DNA from: Crocinitomicaceae bacterium | Lineage (GTDB): Bacteria; Bacteroidota; Bacteroidia; Flavobacteriales_D; Crocinitomicaceae | Direction: 5' to 3' | Assembly: GCA_021740745.1 (NCBI GenBank) | Contig: JAIOZF010000029.1 | Span: 1-34,456, forward strand | Length of the DNA stretch: 34,456 bases | Shown: positions 7,286-15,385 of the stretch, one piece after another | Layout of the letters: each line of letters begins with the position of its first letter | Position numbering within the stretch: the first letter of the stretch is position 1 | Position numbers and translations under genes: made by a program | The notes under the pieces: generated by a model | The model's input: only the letters and a program-made list of their open reading frames with translations | Told to the model about the DNA's origin: nothing | Databases searched by the model: none

Positions 7286-9242
7286 AATTCAGGCTTAGTA
7301 AGTAATTTCTTCCAGGCATTACGTAGTAGCGAACGTGTGCATACGAAGTATTCAAGATGTTCTTGCACGAAAGCTGTAAACGGAGCTCGTGTTTTTTAAT
7401 GATAAACGATGTGAAGACGGATAAATCAACTAAAATGAATCCATCGACTTTATTTCCAAGCGTATTTTCATTCAATGAATATCTCAAGGAATTGGCATAA
7501 ATACTTGAACGAATTCCATGCTTTTTATAATGATATGATATATCCCAATTACCCGAATGAACTGGCAAATAAGCTACTTGGTGACGGTAGGTTGGACTTG
7601 TCTTATCCGTTAAATCAATCACCGATTGGTAGGTGTAATTAATGATTGAGTTGACAAATGATTTATCACTGAATTTCAAATAGATATCAGTAGAAAAATC
7701 AAATCCCAACACTTGTACTTTTCCAACATTTTGCATGGACCAAATGAATAAATTTTTAGTCGGAACAGCAATAATTTTATTGGCTACCAAGTTGTAATAA
7801 AGATTCAATTTAGATCGAACATTTAGTATACCCTTGATGCGTTTGTGCTGTGCCCCAATAGCAAATTGATTCGCCTTTTCTGGTATTAAATCTAAATTTC
7901 CAATATTGTTGTAGTACAACTCATTGAAACTTGGCATTCGGAAAGAATTACGATAGAAGGTGTAAAATTCTAAGTTCTCTCGCTTACCATATTCTTTTGT
8001 TTCCAATTGAACAAAAGGATTCACATGAAATTCTTCTGACTGATTGATAGAAGAATAGTCCAAAACATATTGCGCACTCAATTGAGCTGTTGCTCGGAAA
8101 ATTCTGCCTAAATGCTTCACTGAAACAAATGAAAAATTATGCTGACGTATAGGTGAATTAACTGATATCATTGTCGACTCTAACAAGCTCATTTGTTGTT
8201 CGGTACCACCACTATATTGCCAGCCATTACCAGTTGAATAAAAAGCATTGACACCAGTATTTAATGACTTATTAAAGTATTGTGAGAACATTCCGCCTGC
8301 AGCGTTTAAATAGCTTGAATCAGCGTATTCCATATTAGAAATGGTTGCCATTGCAAAGGTGTGTAATCGAATCTGATTAAGTTGAAAGCTATATGAACCT
8401 TGGATGCGATGACTCAACTGACTCAAGGTTTGCGCTGAATTATCATTATACAATATCACTGCACCCGGCAATTCTTGGTCACTATAACACGTCCGATAAG
8501 AAATGAAGGCTTTGCCCCCTTTATTGAAGTTTCTCGAAATAGAAAATACACCATTAGCATCTTGATATTGATTATTCGACCGCACACCTTCGTAAAAATT
8601 AGAACCATTTCTGACGGAAAATGGATACTCACCATTCGCCATTCGGTATTTACCAGATGCAGCGAAAAACCACTTATCCGTGCTATGTTTATAACCTAAG
8701 TATGAATCAGTTTGACCAAAAGAACCTATTTTTTGAGTTAATCGCACTTCATTTTTTACATTCGAAAAAGTATTTTCAAATGTTGAAATCGAAAGTACAT
8801 TTCCTGCAGCAAAACTCGATGCTGGTGACAAATAAAAACTTGATTTCCCACTTAACATAAAGACTGATTCTACATTTTCCGTTTGAATTTGTCCTAAATT
8901 AATTTGTCCTGACTGATCTTGACTAACCGCAAATCCATCGATGATTAATTGTGTGTGTTGTCCGCCAATTCCACGCACAGAAATCGTTTTCATACCGCCC
9001 AAACCACCGTAAGACTTCACTTGAACCCCTTCCATTTTCTGAAGTAATTGTCCAACATCTTCAGCTTGAAGCTCCAATATTGCAGCTCTTTTAAGAATCG
9101 AAATACGGTCCTCAAGTCTTATTACTTTGATCACAGTTGTTAAATTATCAGTAACCTTTACCTCTGGTAATTCTTGATCTATAACCTGTCCGAATGACAA
9201 GCTACAAATCAATAAATAGAACAAGGTTATACTGCGTTTCAT
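7269..9242 (-). CDS. btuB: BtuB-type TonB-dependent cobalamin receptor
   Basis: 657 residues. A signal peptide (cleaved near SFGQ) is followed by a short segment ELPEVKVT that may serve as TonB box. The plug (about 45-150) shows GQLLQKMEGVQVKSYGGLGGMKTISVRGIGGQHTQLIIDGF split over its expected strands, and the 22-strand barrel ends in YVMPGRNYLLSLNYALRY with a terminal aromatic residue. There is no N-terminal CarboxypepD_reg domain, and the size is close to E. coli BtuB. It follows the DUF4465-like gene by 20 nt and overlaps the BtuG-like gene. The cobalamin riboswitch upstream gives the substrate. Confidence 0.88.
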   Translation of the reverse strand: MKRSITLFYLLICSLSFGQVIDQELPEVKVTDNLTTVIKVIRLEDRISILKRAAILELQAEDVGQLLQKMEGVQVKSYGGLGGMKTISVRGIGGQHTQLIIDGFAVSQDQSGQINLGQIQTENVESVFMLSGKSSFYLSPASSFAAGNVLSISTFENTFSNVKNEVRLTQKIGSFGQTDSYLGYKHSTDKWFFAASGKYRMANGEYPFSVRNGSNFYEGVRSNNQYQDANGVFSISRNFNKGGKAFISYRTCYSDQELPGAVILYNDNSAQTLSQLSHRIQGSYSFQLNQIRLHTFAMATISNMEYADSSYLNAAGGMFSQYFNKSLNTGVNAFYSTGNGWQYSGGTEQQMSLLESTMISVNSPIRQHNFSFVSVKHLGRIFRATAQLSAQYVLDYSSINQSEEFHVNPFVQLETKEYGKRENLEFYTFYRNSFRMPSFNELYYNNIGNLDLIPEKANQFAIGAQHKRIKGILNVRSKLNLYYNLVANKIIAVPTKNLFIWSMQNVGKVQVLGFDFSTDIYLKFSDKSFVNSIINYTYQSVIDLTDKTSPTYRHQVAYLPVHSGNWDISYHYKKHGIRSSIYANSLRYSLNENTLGNKVDGFILVDLSVFTSFIIKKHELRLQLSCKNILNTSYAHVRYYVMPGRNYLLSLNYALRY

Positions 9243-9262
9243 TTGTTACAAATCAGCAATAA

Positions 9263-10228
9263 TTATTTGATGATTTTTTGGACTGAAACTCCATTTTCGT
9301 GATGCATTTCAATGAAATATACACCAGAATCGAAGTCGCTAAAATCGATTTGAGACTCCAGTATATGTTCAGAGACAGTTAACAATTCACCTTTCAAATT
9401 GAAAACGCGAATTTCTCCTTCACTTCCTTTTAAATTGAGAATATCTTCCACAGGATTTGGATAGACCTGAAAGACATTTTCTTTTTCAGCAACACCTAAA
9501 TATGGCTGATAAGCAACATTGTCAACAGCTAAATACGAAGGTGTATTCATTCCGAAATCACCGTTATCACTTGATTCGAAACGGAACCGAATCGAATAGA
9601 TAGGGAATAAAATCCCAGTTAAATCAATTTTCGTCCATTGATCTATGATATAATCCTGTGAGTTATCAGAAAATCGATAATCAGCCAAAAAGAATTCGAT
9701 TGAATCTTTATCTGAACCATTTCCTCCCTCAGCTATAATCCAAACCTTAAGAAAATCCTCGCCATTCGTTCCGTCATCAACTCCATTTGCATTGAGTGAA
9801 GAACCAAATTGTTTCGCAAAATCATCCCCATCGCGCATTGAAATTGCAGTGTAGGTCGTATTTGTGATAAATAAAGAATCAATGGTCCCAAACTCAAAAT
9901 TGCTTAGGAAATTAATTGTACCATCTGGATAGAAAATCGAGTAATTACTTGAATTCAAACCTGAACCAGGGAAAGCACTGTATTGATTTCCCCAACCTGC
10001 TGTCGTATTATCTGTGATATTTGAAATCGAAAAACCATTCCAAGACATCCAACCCGCATCGTAAAAATTATAAAACTCAAGACTTTCATCAATGAAACTA
10101 CCATTTCCAGCAGAACCATTATTATAAGATTCGGGAGTTAAAGTGAAATTTTCAAAATCAGCAACCATTTGCGAGCTGACTAAACTGCTGAAAGAAATTG
10201 CAGCAACTAATAAATAAATTTTCTTCAT
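9263..10228 (-). CDS. DUF4465-like T9SS-exported protein, first gene of the cobalamin operon
   Basis: 321 residues. A signal peptide (MKKIYLLVAAISFSSLVSSQ) is followed by about 225 residues resembling DUF4465: ADFENFTL, then SWNGFSISNITDNTTAGWGNQYSAF split by a linker, TTYTAISMRDGD, and the closing SYLAVDNVAYQPY. A type A sorting domain follows (about 247-321, FQVYPNPVEDILNLKG ... VSVQKIIK). It is the first gene behind the riboswitch, so it should be among the most strongly B12-controlled. DUF4465-like proteins often sit beside TonB receptors. Bacteroides cobalamin loci also carry extra surface B12-binding proteins (BtuH), but I cannot tell from sequence alone whether this is one. Confidence 0.82.
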   Translation of the reverse strand: MKKIYLLVAAISFSSLVSSQMVADFENFTLTPESYNNGSAGNGSFIDESLEFYNFYDAGWMSWNGFSISNITDNTTAGWGNQYSAFPGSGLNSSNYSIFYPDGTINFLSNFEFGTIDSLFITNTTYTAISMRDGDDFAKQFGSSLNANGVDDGTNGEDFLKVWIIAEGGNGSDKDSIEFFLADYRFSDNSQDYIIDQWTKIDLTGILFPIYSIRFRFESSDNGDFGMNTPSYLAVDNVAYQPYLGVAEKENVFQVYPNPVEDILNLKGSEGEIRVFNLKGELLTVSEHILESQIDFSDFDSGVYFIEMHHENGVSVQKIIK

Positions 10229-10273
10229 CGTTTTTAAGTTTTAAAATGAAACATTAAACGTGAAGAATTCAGT

Positions 10274-10313
10274 AAAAAAGAAATAACACTCGCTCTTTAG
10301 AATAGCGAACATT
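10274..10313 (-). terminator. Intrinsic terminator, expression platform of the cobalamin riboswitch
   Basis: On the minus strand AATGTTCGCT pairs with AGCGAGTGTT (10 bp, three G-U) around a 9-nt loop, followed by ATTTCTTTTTT. It lies between the B12 box and the first gene. Just upstream, AGACTT and AAGTCT around 10320-10340 can pair in alternative ways, a candidate antiterminator segment. The arrangement predicts transcriptional shut-off when cobalamin binds. Confidence 0.75.
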
Positions 10314-10348
10314 AAGTCAGACTTTGATCTGAAGTCTTCATTAAAAAC

Positions 10349-10513
10349 GATTTAAGGCAAGTATTCTGACTCCTACCAACTCGCCTTCGTCTTCCCATTC
10401 GCCGGAGCAAACAGTGACCTATTGAAAGCGATTTTACAGTAGTTACAGCTGCAGATACAGTTCTGGATTTTCACCAGATTCCTTTTTAGTCCACCAAGGT
10501 GGCACCATAAATC
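10349..10513 (-). promoter_or_regulatory. Cobalamin (B12) riboswitch
   Basis: Read on the minus strand, the conserved elements come in the right order. P1 forms from GATTTA (10508-10513) and TAAATC (10349-10354). GGTGCC lies at 10501-10506. The core AAAAAGGAATCTGGTG followed by AAAATCCAGAA is at 10461-10487, CAGCTGTAACT at 10441-10451, and GGTCACTG at 10412-10419. A GGGAAG segment lies near 10392-10397, and the B12 box GAGTCAGAATACTTGCC at 10356-10372. The box deviates slightly from the textbook AGYCMGGAGACCKGCC. The aptamer sits 120 nt upstream of the DUF4465-like gene, with a terminator in between. Confidence 0.93.
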
Positions 10514-10517
10514 TTTG

Positions 10518-10525
10518 CGAAGATA
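10518..10525 (-). promoter_or_regulatory. Likely -7 box of the cobalamin operon
   Basis: TATCTTCG matches TAnnTTTG at all fixed positions but one. It ends 4 nt before the P1 stem, so transcription would begin at or close to the first base of the riboswitch. No convincing -33 TTTG was found. Confidence 0.45.
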
Positions 10526-10674
10526 CCTTTTTTCGAGCAGAAAATTCGCTAGAAACGAGTAATAATGAGAAATATGATAGAAAGCATCTCATTTTAACAC
10601 ATATGAACACATTGAGCGAAGAAGTATTCAAAATTAATCCCATCATTATTGAGTTCATCGGATTTCATAATTAA

Positions 10675-10786
10675 TCCTTCGGCCTATCGGCGAGCTCAGG
10701 GGAGTCCAGCTCAGGAGCCTTAATTTATAATTCATCCTTCGGCAAGCTCAGGAGCCTAAATTCATAATTCATCTTTCATAATTCAT
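10675..10786. repeat. Imperfect tandem repeat carrying the CTTCGGCAAGCTCAGG core
   Basis: Unit A (10675-10734) and unit B (10735-10771) both start TCCTTCGGC, contain GCTCAGGAGCC and end in AATTCA. Unit A carries an extra insertion of about 23 nt. A third degenerate piece, TCTTTCATAATTCA, runs into the stop codon of the TonB receptor gene. The core is the same family as the element at 735-750. The remaining stretch 10526-10674 of this 554-nt gap holds no supported gene. Confidence 0.6.
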
Positions 10787-13215
10787 TTCTTCGCTTTACC
10801 TTCCAATTTCCATGTATATTGAACCATTATTGTTCTTGGAGCTTCAATCTTTAAAGGTCGCAAAGAATAACTGCGATTAAATATATTCGTACCAATAATT
10901 GCTAACTTATGTTGTTCACTTATTTGATACGAAATGCGTGCGTCAAAAATCCAGTTACCAAAACGATGCGAATCAAAATAATCCATATATCTTAAATCTT
11001 GAAGAACAGCAATATCAGTCGTTAAATCCTCAAAATCTTTTATAATCGCATCCATGTTAACGATCTTACTGAAATATTTCGCACTCGCTCCAATTCCGAT
11101 TTTCTTATTGATCAGTAACTCCATGTCTGCTTTAATATTGTGAAGAAAACGGTACTTCAAAATTCCTTTTGTAGAATCTAAAGATGTTGTATTATAACTA
11201 AAAACACGCTCCAAAGAATCAATTGCATAAACATAATCTGGTGTCAAGGTTTTGGGAACTATGTAATTATAGCCTGCCATAAATGTCAATTCTGACTTCT
11301 TGCTCAATTTTGCCATTCCTGAAAATGATAAATCCAAACCTAAAACTCTTGAATTTCCAGTGTTTAAGAATTTGAATCCAGCGCTTGAACCAAGTGCTTG
11401 TGGTGTTGTAAGTGGATTCCAAATTCCAAACATATATTCAATTGTGTTTTGATATTCTTGCCAAAAACCTGCTAAATCTAAATATCCATATATTTTACCA
11501 AATTTCAATCCTTGTTTAATACCAACTTCGGCATTCCAGCTACTTTCTGGCTTTAAATTTGGATTCGGAAAAACGCCCATATTTCCTACTCCCGTTTTAA
11601 TAAAACGCTCGGTGATTGTTGGAAAACGGTATCCTTGACCATAAGACGCTCTTAAATATGTTTCTTGATATATTTTAATACTCGTTCCAGCTCTAAAAAT
11701 AGGTTTCATTGCCGTGACAGTATCATTCAATTGAAAATATTCCAATCTACCACCTACTGATAAATTCAAGGTTTTATTAATCTTATTTTCCAATTGAGTA
11801 TATGCAGAAATATTCAAAAGCTGATTATTTGGTGTACCTGAACCTACATAAATGTTTGAATACGAATCGGTAAAAGTCCCTGTAATTCCTCCAATAAAAT
11901 CAAGTTTACGCAACTGAGGAAACGTTTTTTGAAACATATAATCTCCATAGATTGTTGTCGCTCGATTCGATTGATTGGCCGTCATTTCGTTATCTACATG
12001 CAAAATACGGGAACGCAAGCTATGTTTACCATCTGTTTGTGTAAAAAAATTGACGTATGGATCTAAATTAAAAATGAACTGATCTTGAAGGAAAACCGCT
12101 CCAGGATAAGCATTATATAAGCCAGAAGTATCATTCAACCATGCAAAAGCCATAGCAGAATGTGAAAGCATAAAATTCCCATTCATTCCATAGTTCAAGC
12201 CTTTTACTTTCTTTGATCTATAGCGAAGATTAAAATTAATTCGGGCTCTCTTTGAAACCAAATCATTTTCACTAAAATTTGAAATAGTATCCGGAAACAT
12301 TGTTGCGACTATTGAATCAGTCTTTGGGGGGCCAATATAACCATGATCGTAATTAAAGTTTCCGCCAACAACTAAATCTAAATTCCCAATGATTCTTGAA
12401 TGTAAAAAATTCACACCGTGAATTCCTGGATAATTATCCCACCATGCATCATAATCATTAGATGGGTTTGAATAAAATCCTGAATAGACATTAACCTTTG
12501 TTAATGGTTTTATTTTTGGATATGCCGTGCGAATATGAACAGATCCAGAAAGTGCTGAACTTCCTGAAAGAACAGAAGCTGCGCCTTTGATTACTTCTAC
12601 TTGATGTATATTTTCAACTGGAATAAATCCCCATTCTGGTCGACCTGCATCTCCTGATAACATTGGCATGTCATCAACGATTACAGCCACTTTGGAACCA
12701 ACTCCAAATGTAAAACCACTTCCACCTCTAATTTGAGGTTCACCATCTAAAATGTTCAAACCTGGTGTTTGGTCTAATGCTGTTTCGATGCTTCGTGTAT
12801 TCTTATTTTCAATTAATGCAGGCTTAATGACTTCCATCGAAACGGTTTGATCTTCAAAGGCCTTGTCAAACTTCCCCACTCTCACTTCTACTCCGTCAAT
12901 TTCCTGAACATAAGCACTTAAAATAACATCTTGAGTAACCATCTGTCCAGCCAACACATTCACTTGAATTGTATCTGTAACCATTCCTGATGCTCGACAA
13001 ATTAAATTTGCTTTACCTGCTGGAACTTCCAACATAAAATTCCCTTTTTCGTCAGTCACCGCGCCAATTGTAACATCTTTCTTGTATATAATTGTCGCGC
13101 CAATTAGACTTTCACCTTTATCGTCACGGACTTTTCCAGTTATTTTACCGTCTTGTCCAAATGCAAAAGAGGTAAGACAAATAAGCAGTAGTGTAGAAAA
13201 TATATTGAGCTTCAT
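10783..13215 (-). CDS. TonB-dependent receptor with CarboxypepD_reg N-terminal domain
   Basis: 810 residues. A signal peptide (cleaved near FAFGQ) is followed by a CarboxypepD_reg-like domain (about 22-105, GKITGKVRDDKGESLIGATI opening) and a plug (about 125-235, ETALDQTPGLNILDGEPQIR, then KVAVIVDDMPM and VEVIKGAASVLSGSSALSGSV). The long barrel includes the SYGQGYRFPTITERF segment and ends in TIMVQYTWKLEGKAKK, so a charged tail follows the last strand. It resembles outer-membrane receptors for siderophores or metal complexes; the substrate cannot be read from the sequence. A strong terminator lies only 19 nt before its ATG, so it needs its own promoter in that gap or depends on read-through. 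Confidence 0.88.
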   Translation of the reverse strand: MKLNIFSTLLLICLTSFAFGQDGKITGKVRDDKGESLIGATIIYKKDVTIGAVTDEKGNFMLEVPAGKANLICRASGMVTDTIQVNVLAGQMVTQDVILSAYVQEIDGVEVRVGKFDKAFEDQTVSMEVIKPALIENKNTRSIETALDQTPGLNILDGEPQIRGGSGFTFGVGSKVAVIVDDMPMLSGDAGRPEWGFIPVENIHQVEVIKGAASVLSGSSALSGSVHIRTAYPKIKPLTKVNVYSGFYSNPSNDYDAWWDNYPGIHGVNFLHSRIIGNLDLVVGGNFNYDHGYIGPPKTDSIVATMFPDTISNFSENDLVSKRARINFNLRYRSKKVKGLNYGMNGNFMLSHSAMAFAWLNDTSGLYNAYPGAVFLQDQFIFNLDPYVNFFTQTDGKHSLRSRILHVDNEMTANQSNRATTIYGDYMFQKTFPQLRKLDFIGGITGTFTDSYSNIYVGSGTPNNQLLNISAYTQLENKINKTLNLSVGGRLEYFQLNDTVTAMKPIFRAGTSIKIYQETYLRASYGQGYRFPTITERFIKTGVGNMGVFPNPNLKPESSWNAEVGIKQGLKFGKIYGYLDLAGFWQEYQNTIEYMFGIWNPLTTPQALGSSAGFKFLNTGNSRVLGLDLSFSGMAKLSKKSELTFMAGYNYIVPKTLTPDYVYAIDSLERVFSYNTTSLDSTKGILKYRFLHNIKADMELLINKKIGIGASAKYFSKIVNMDAIIKDFEDLTTDIAVLQDLRYMDYFDSHRFGNWIFDARISYQISEQHKLAIIGTNIFNRSYSLRPLKIEAPRTIMVQYTWKLEGKAKK

Positions 13216-13233
13216 TGATCTATTTTAATAAAA

Positions 13234-13268
13234 TGAAAAAAACACCCCCAAATGGAGGTGTTTTGAAA
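13234..13268 (-). terminator. Strong intrinsic terminator between the T9SS cargo and the TonB receptor
   Basis: On the minus strand AAAACACCTCC pairs with GGGGGTGTTTT (11 bp, one G-U) around ATTT and is followed by a U run. It lies 16 nt after the stop of the gene at 13284 and 19 nt before the ATG of the TonB receptor gene. Confidence 0.88.
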
Positions 13269-13283
13269 AAAATACTTGAGTCA

Positions 13284-14837
13284 TTAGAATGAAATAACTT
13301 TTCTAATCAATTCACCCATTGCATTCTCGATATGCACAAAATAAACTCCTGCTGGGTGAGAGAAACTTGTCTTAGAAACAACTTGACCTTCTTGAATCAT
13401 TGTTCCTAACGATGAATAAACTGTGTATGTACCCTCTAGTTCATTTAAAGAATTCACGAACAGTTGACCATTGTTAACAGAAATTTGAATGTTTTCAAGT
13501 TCATTTTCTTCAATACCTGAAGTATTAATCACATTGACAAACACAATTGCTTGATCACAAGTCGCAGGTGAACCACCATCACAAATTGAATAAGTAAATG
13601 AATCGAAACCAGAGAAACTTGCATTTGGCGTGTACGTTATTTCTCCTGTTACAGTATTAATCGACGTTGAACCATTCGTTGCATTTGCTACAATTGTTAG
13701 AGATGTATTGTCAATATCGTTTTCGAAATCAACATCATTTGCTGTTACAGCGATAATTAAAGCTGTATTCATATTTGTTGATACATTGTCATTCACAGCG
13801 TTAATAGGATTATTACCAACAATTACTTCTAAAACATTGATATTTACAGTAGCGATATCACAAAAAACAGGTGTTCCATTGTCGCAAATCTCATACTCAA
13901 ACATGTCTGTACCGAAATAACCAGCATTTGGTGTGTAGGTAATAACACCTGTTGTTGTATTTATAACCACACTTCCATTCGCTGGAGCAGTAGTTATGGT
14001 AATTCCTGCGATATCAAAATCATTCTCAGGATCTGTATCATTTGCCAAAATATCAATATCAACAGCTACATCTTCAAAGGTATTTGCTGCATCATTTACT
14101 GCAACAACAGGAAGATTTGTAACAACTGGGTTGTAAATCAATTCAACATCATCTATCCACAATTGGTCATTATCGCTTCCTCCTCCTGGAATTTTGTTGG
14201 TAGTATAAGTCAAAAGAATAAATTGCGTTGTTGCAGCAGGTCCACTGTAGTTAAATGGAACTGAAATACGTATCCAACCATTCGCTGTTTTAAAGTTTCG
14301 GATTGCTGTTGCAACCACATGGGAAGCAGACGCTGCATTAATTGGATCTCGTAAATTGTAAGAATCATGCAGTATTGCACTTACACGAGCGGAATCAGAC
14401 CCAGCACCGTTTGCAGGTATGAATTTCGCCCAAAACACCAATGAATCTGGTTCAACAGTTAAGGCTTCCGAAAAATTAGTACCACTGGTGATTGAAGAAT
14501 TGTAATTTGCAGGATCATTGGCTGCGGTTGCACCCATATTAATTTGTCCCAATGTCACATTACCGTTTGCAATTGTACCCAAAACACTGTTCGACCAAAT
14601 CTTCACACTTTTCGTTCCTGTGCTTCCAGGACGAACATCTGTTGACCAATCCATTTGTTGACCTGCAAAAGTCGACCATGTACCAGAAGCGGTCATAAAA
14701 CTGTTCCAATTGATTGGTTCATGAAGTTCATCAGTAGTTGTTTCCCAGTTTTCAAAACCAGCATTCCCAATTTGCGTTTGAGCAAAAAACATAGCTGAAG
14801 TTGAAACTGCAATTATAAATAGTAAAAATCTTTTCAT
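13284..14837 (-). CDS. T9SS-exported surface protein with two cadherin/Ig-like repeats
   Basis: 517 residues. A signal peptide (cleaved near FFAQ) precedes an N-terminal beta-rich domain (about 22-240) that opens IGNAGFENWETTTDELHEP and closes DNDQLWIDDVELIY, similar in style to the PCMD/carbohydrate-associated domains of Bacteroidota. Two tandem repeats of about 90 residues follow (about 248-340 and 345-437), each with VNDAANTFEDVAVDIDILAND- or NDVDFEND-type opening, GVITYTPNAGYFGTDMFEYEICD-like middle, and VNINV end. These look like Ca-binding cadherin/Big_9 repeats. A type A sorting domain closes the protein (about 445-517). It is probably surface-attached; the ligand is unknown. Confidence 0.85.
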   Translation of the reverse strand: MKRFLLFIIAVSTSAMFFAQTQIGNAGFENWETTTDELHEPINWNSFMTASGTWSTFAGQQMDWSTDVRPGSTGTKSVKIWSNSVLGTIANGNVTLGQINMGATAANDPANYNSSITSGTNFSEALTVEPDSLVFWAKFIPANGAGSDSARVSAILHDSYNLRDPINAASASHVVATAIRNFKTANGWIRISVPFNYSGPAATTQFILLTYTTNKIPGGGSDNDQLWIDDVELIYNPVVTNLPVVAVNDAANTFEDVAVDIDILANDTDPENDFDIAGITITTAPANGSVVINTTTGVITYTPNAGYFGTDMFEYEICDNGTPVFCDIATVNINVLEVIVGNNPINAVNDNVSTNMNTALIIAVTANDVDFENDIDNTSLTIVANATNGSTSINTVTGEITYTPNASFSGFDSFTYSICDGGSPATCDQAIVFVNVINTSGIEENELENIQISVNNGQLFVNSLNELEGTYTVYSSLGTMIQEGQVVSKTSFSHPAGVYFVHIENAMGELIRKVISF

Positions 14838-14860
14838 GTTTTTTTGATTTGTTTAGAGCC

Positions 14861-14868
14861 CAAATATA
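14861..14868 (-). promoter_or_regulatory. -7 box of the cadherin-repeat T9SS cargo gene
   Basis: TATATTTG on the minus strand fits TAnnTTTG. It lies 23 nt before the ATG at 14837, giving a leader of about 18 nt. A TTTT run lies around the expected -33 position. Confidence 0.55.
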
Positions 14869-14969
14869 GAGATTGCGGAGTAAACTAAAAAATAGAGATT
14901 TCAACGTGTGTTGATAACATTATTCAAAATGCTCTCCAACCTTTTCCCAAAAACAATCGTCATTGCTTT

Positions 14970-15338
14970 ATGTATGTAAAAAGAGACATAATAAAATCCA
15001 ATAAAATCAGAGAGATCAATGATGCTGTGATTATTGTGAAGCATTTTATTGATTTGAGCTCAAAACTTCTACCAATTTTAGCTGAGTTACAAGCAAAGGA
15101 AGAATTATCAGCAAAGGAACAAGGGGATAAAAAGAAGATTATACAAGTATTCAATAGTTTCAACTTTGACACTTCTAGCTCTGAGATACTCTTAGAATCC
15201 TCAGCTTTAGAATTAATCAAGATAACTTATCTAGAAATCATATCGGACGAAAAACGTGAAGCGAAGTACAATATTATTGCATTTCAAAATGAATATACTC
15301 GCTTGAAAATGAATTGGCAAAAAGCAACACTGAATTAG
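14970..15338 (+). CDS. Small helical protein, function unknown
   Basis: 122 residues, no signal peptide, no membrane segment. The composition is Lys/Glu/Ile/Leu-rich with long amphipathic helices (LLPILAELQAKEELSAKEQGDKK split over two helices, and LEIISDEKREAKYNI). The codon choice looks like that of neighbouring genes, and this frame is longer and more protein-like than the competing minus-strand frame at 14960-15220. No promoter box or ribosome site was found. The gene ends 47 nt before queE. I do not recognise a family. Confidence 0.5.
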   Translation: MYVKRDIIKSNKIREINDAVIIVKHFIDLSSKLLPILAELQAKEELSAKEQGDKKKIIQVFNSFNFDTSSSEILLESSALELIKITYLEIISDEKREAKYNIIAFQNEYTRLKMNWQKATLN

Positions 15339-15373
15339 TCGCACTCTTTTTAGTTTTACCATCTATTTTCTTT

Positions 15374-15381
15374 TATTTTTG
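15374..15381 (+). promoter_or_regulatory. -7 box of the queE operon
   Basis: TATTTTTG fits TAnnTTTG, with exactly four bases (TATC) before the queE ATG. This predicts a leaderless mRNA and rules out the open frame extending upstream of that ATG. Confidence 0.55.
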
Positions 15382-15385
15382 TATC

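Noticed and set aside
10443-10658. 71-residue minus-strand reading frame
   Set aside because: It runs through the cobalamin riboswitch and has no protein-like features; the RNA explains this sequence.
5272-14837. Polysaccharide utilisation locus (SusC/SusD)
   Set aside because: There is no SusD, no glycoside hydrolase, and the left receptor is under a cobalamin riboswitch.
14960-15220. 86-residue minus-strand frame opposite the 14970 gene
   Set aside because: Shorter, of Ser/Phe/Ile-rich shadow-type composition, and without signal or promoter; the plus-strand frame is the better candidate.
15314-15385. 24-residue N-terminal extension of queE with a hydrophobic stretch
   Set aside because: QueE is cytosolic, the promoter box lies inside this segment, and the extension overlaps the previous gene.
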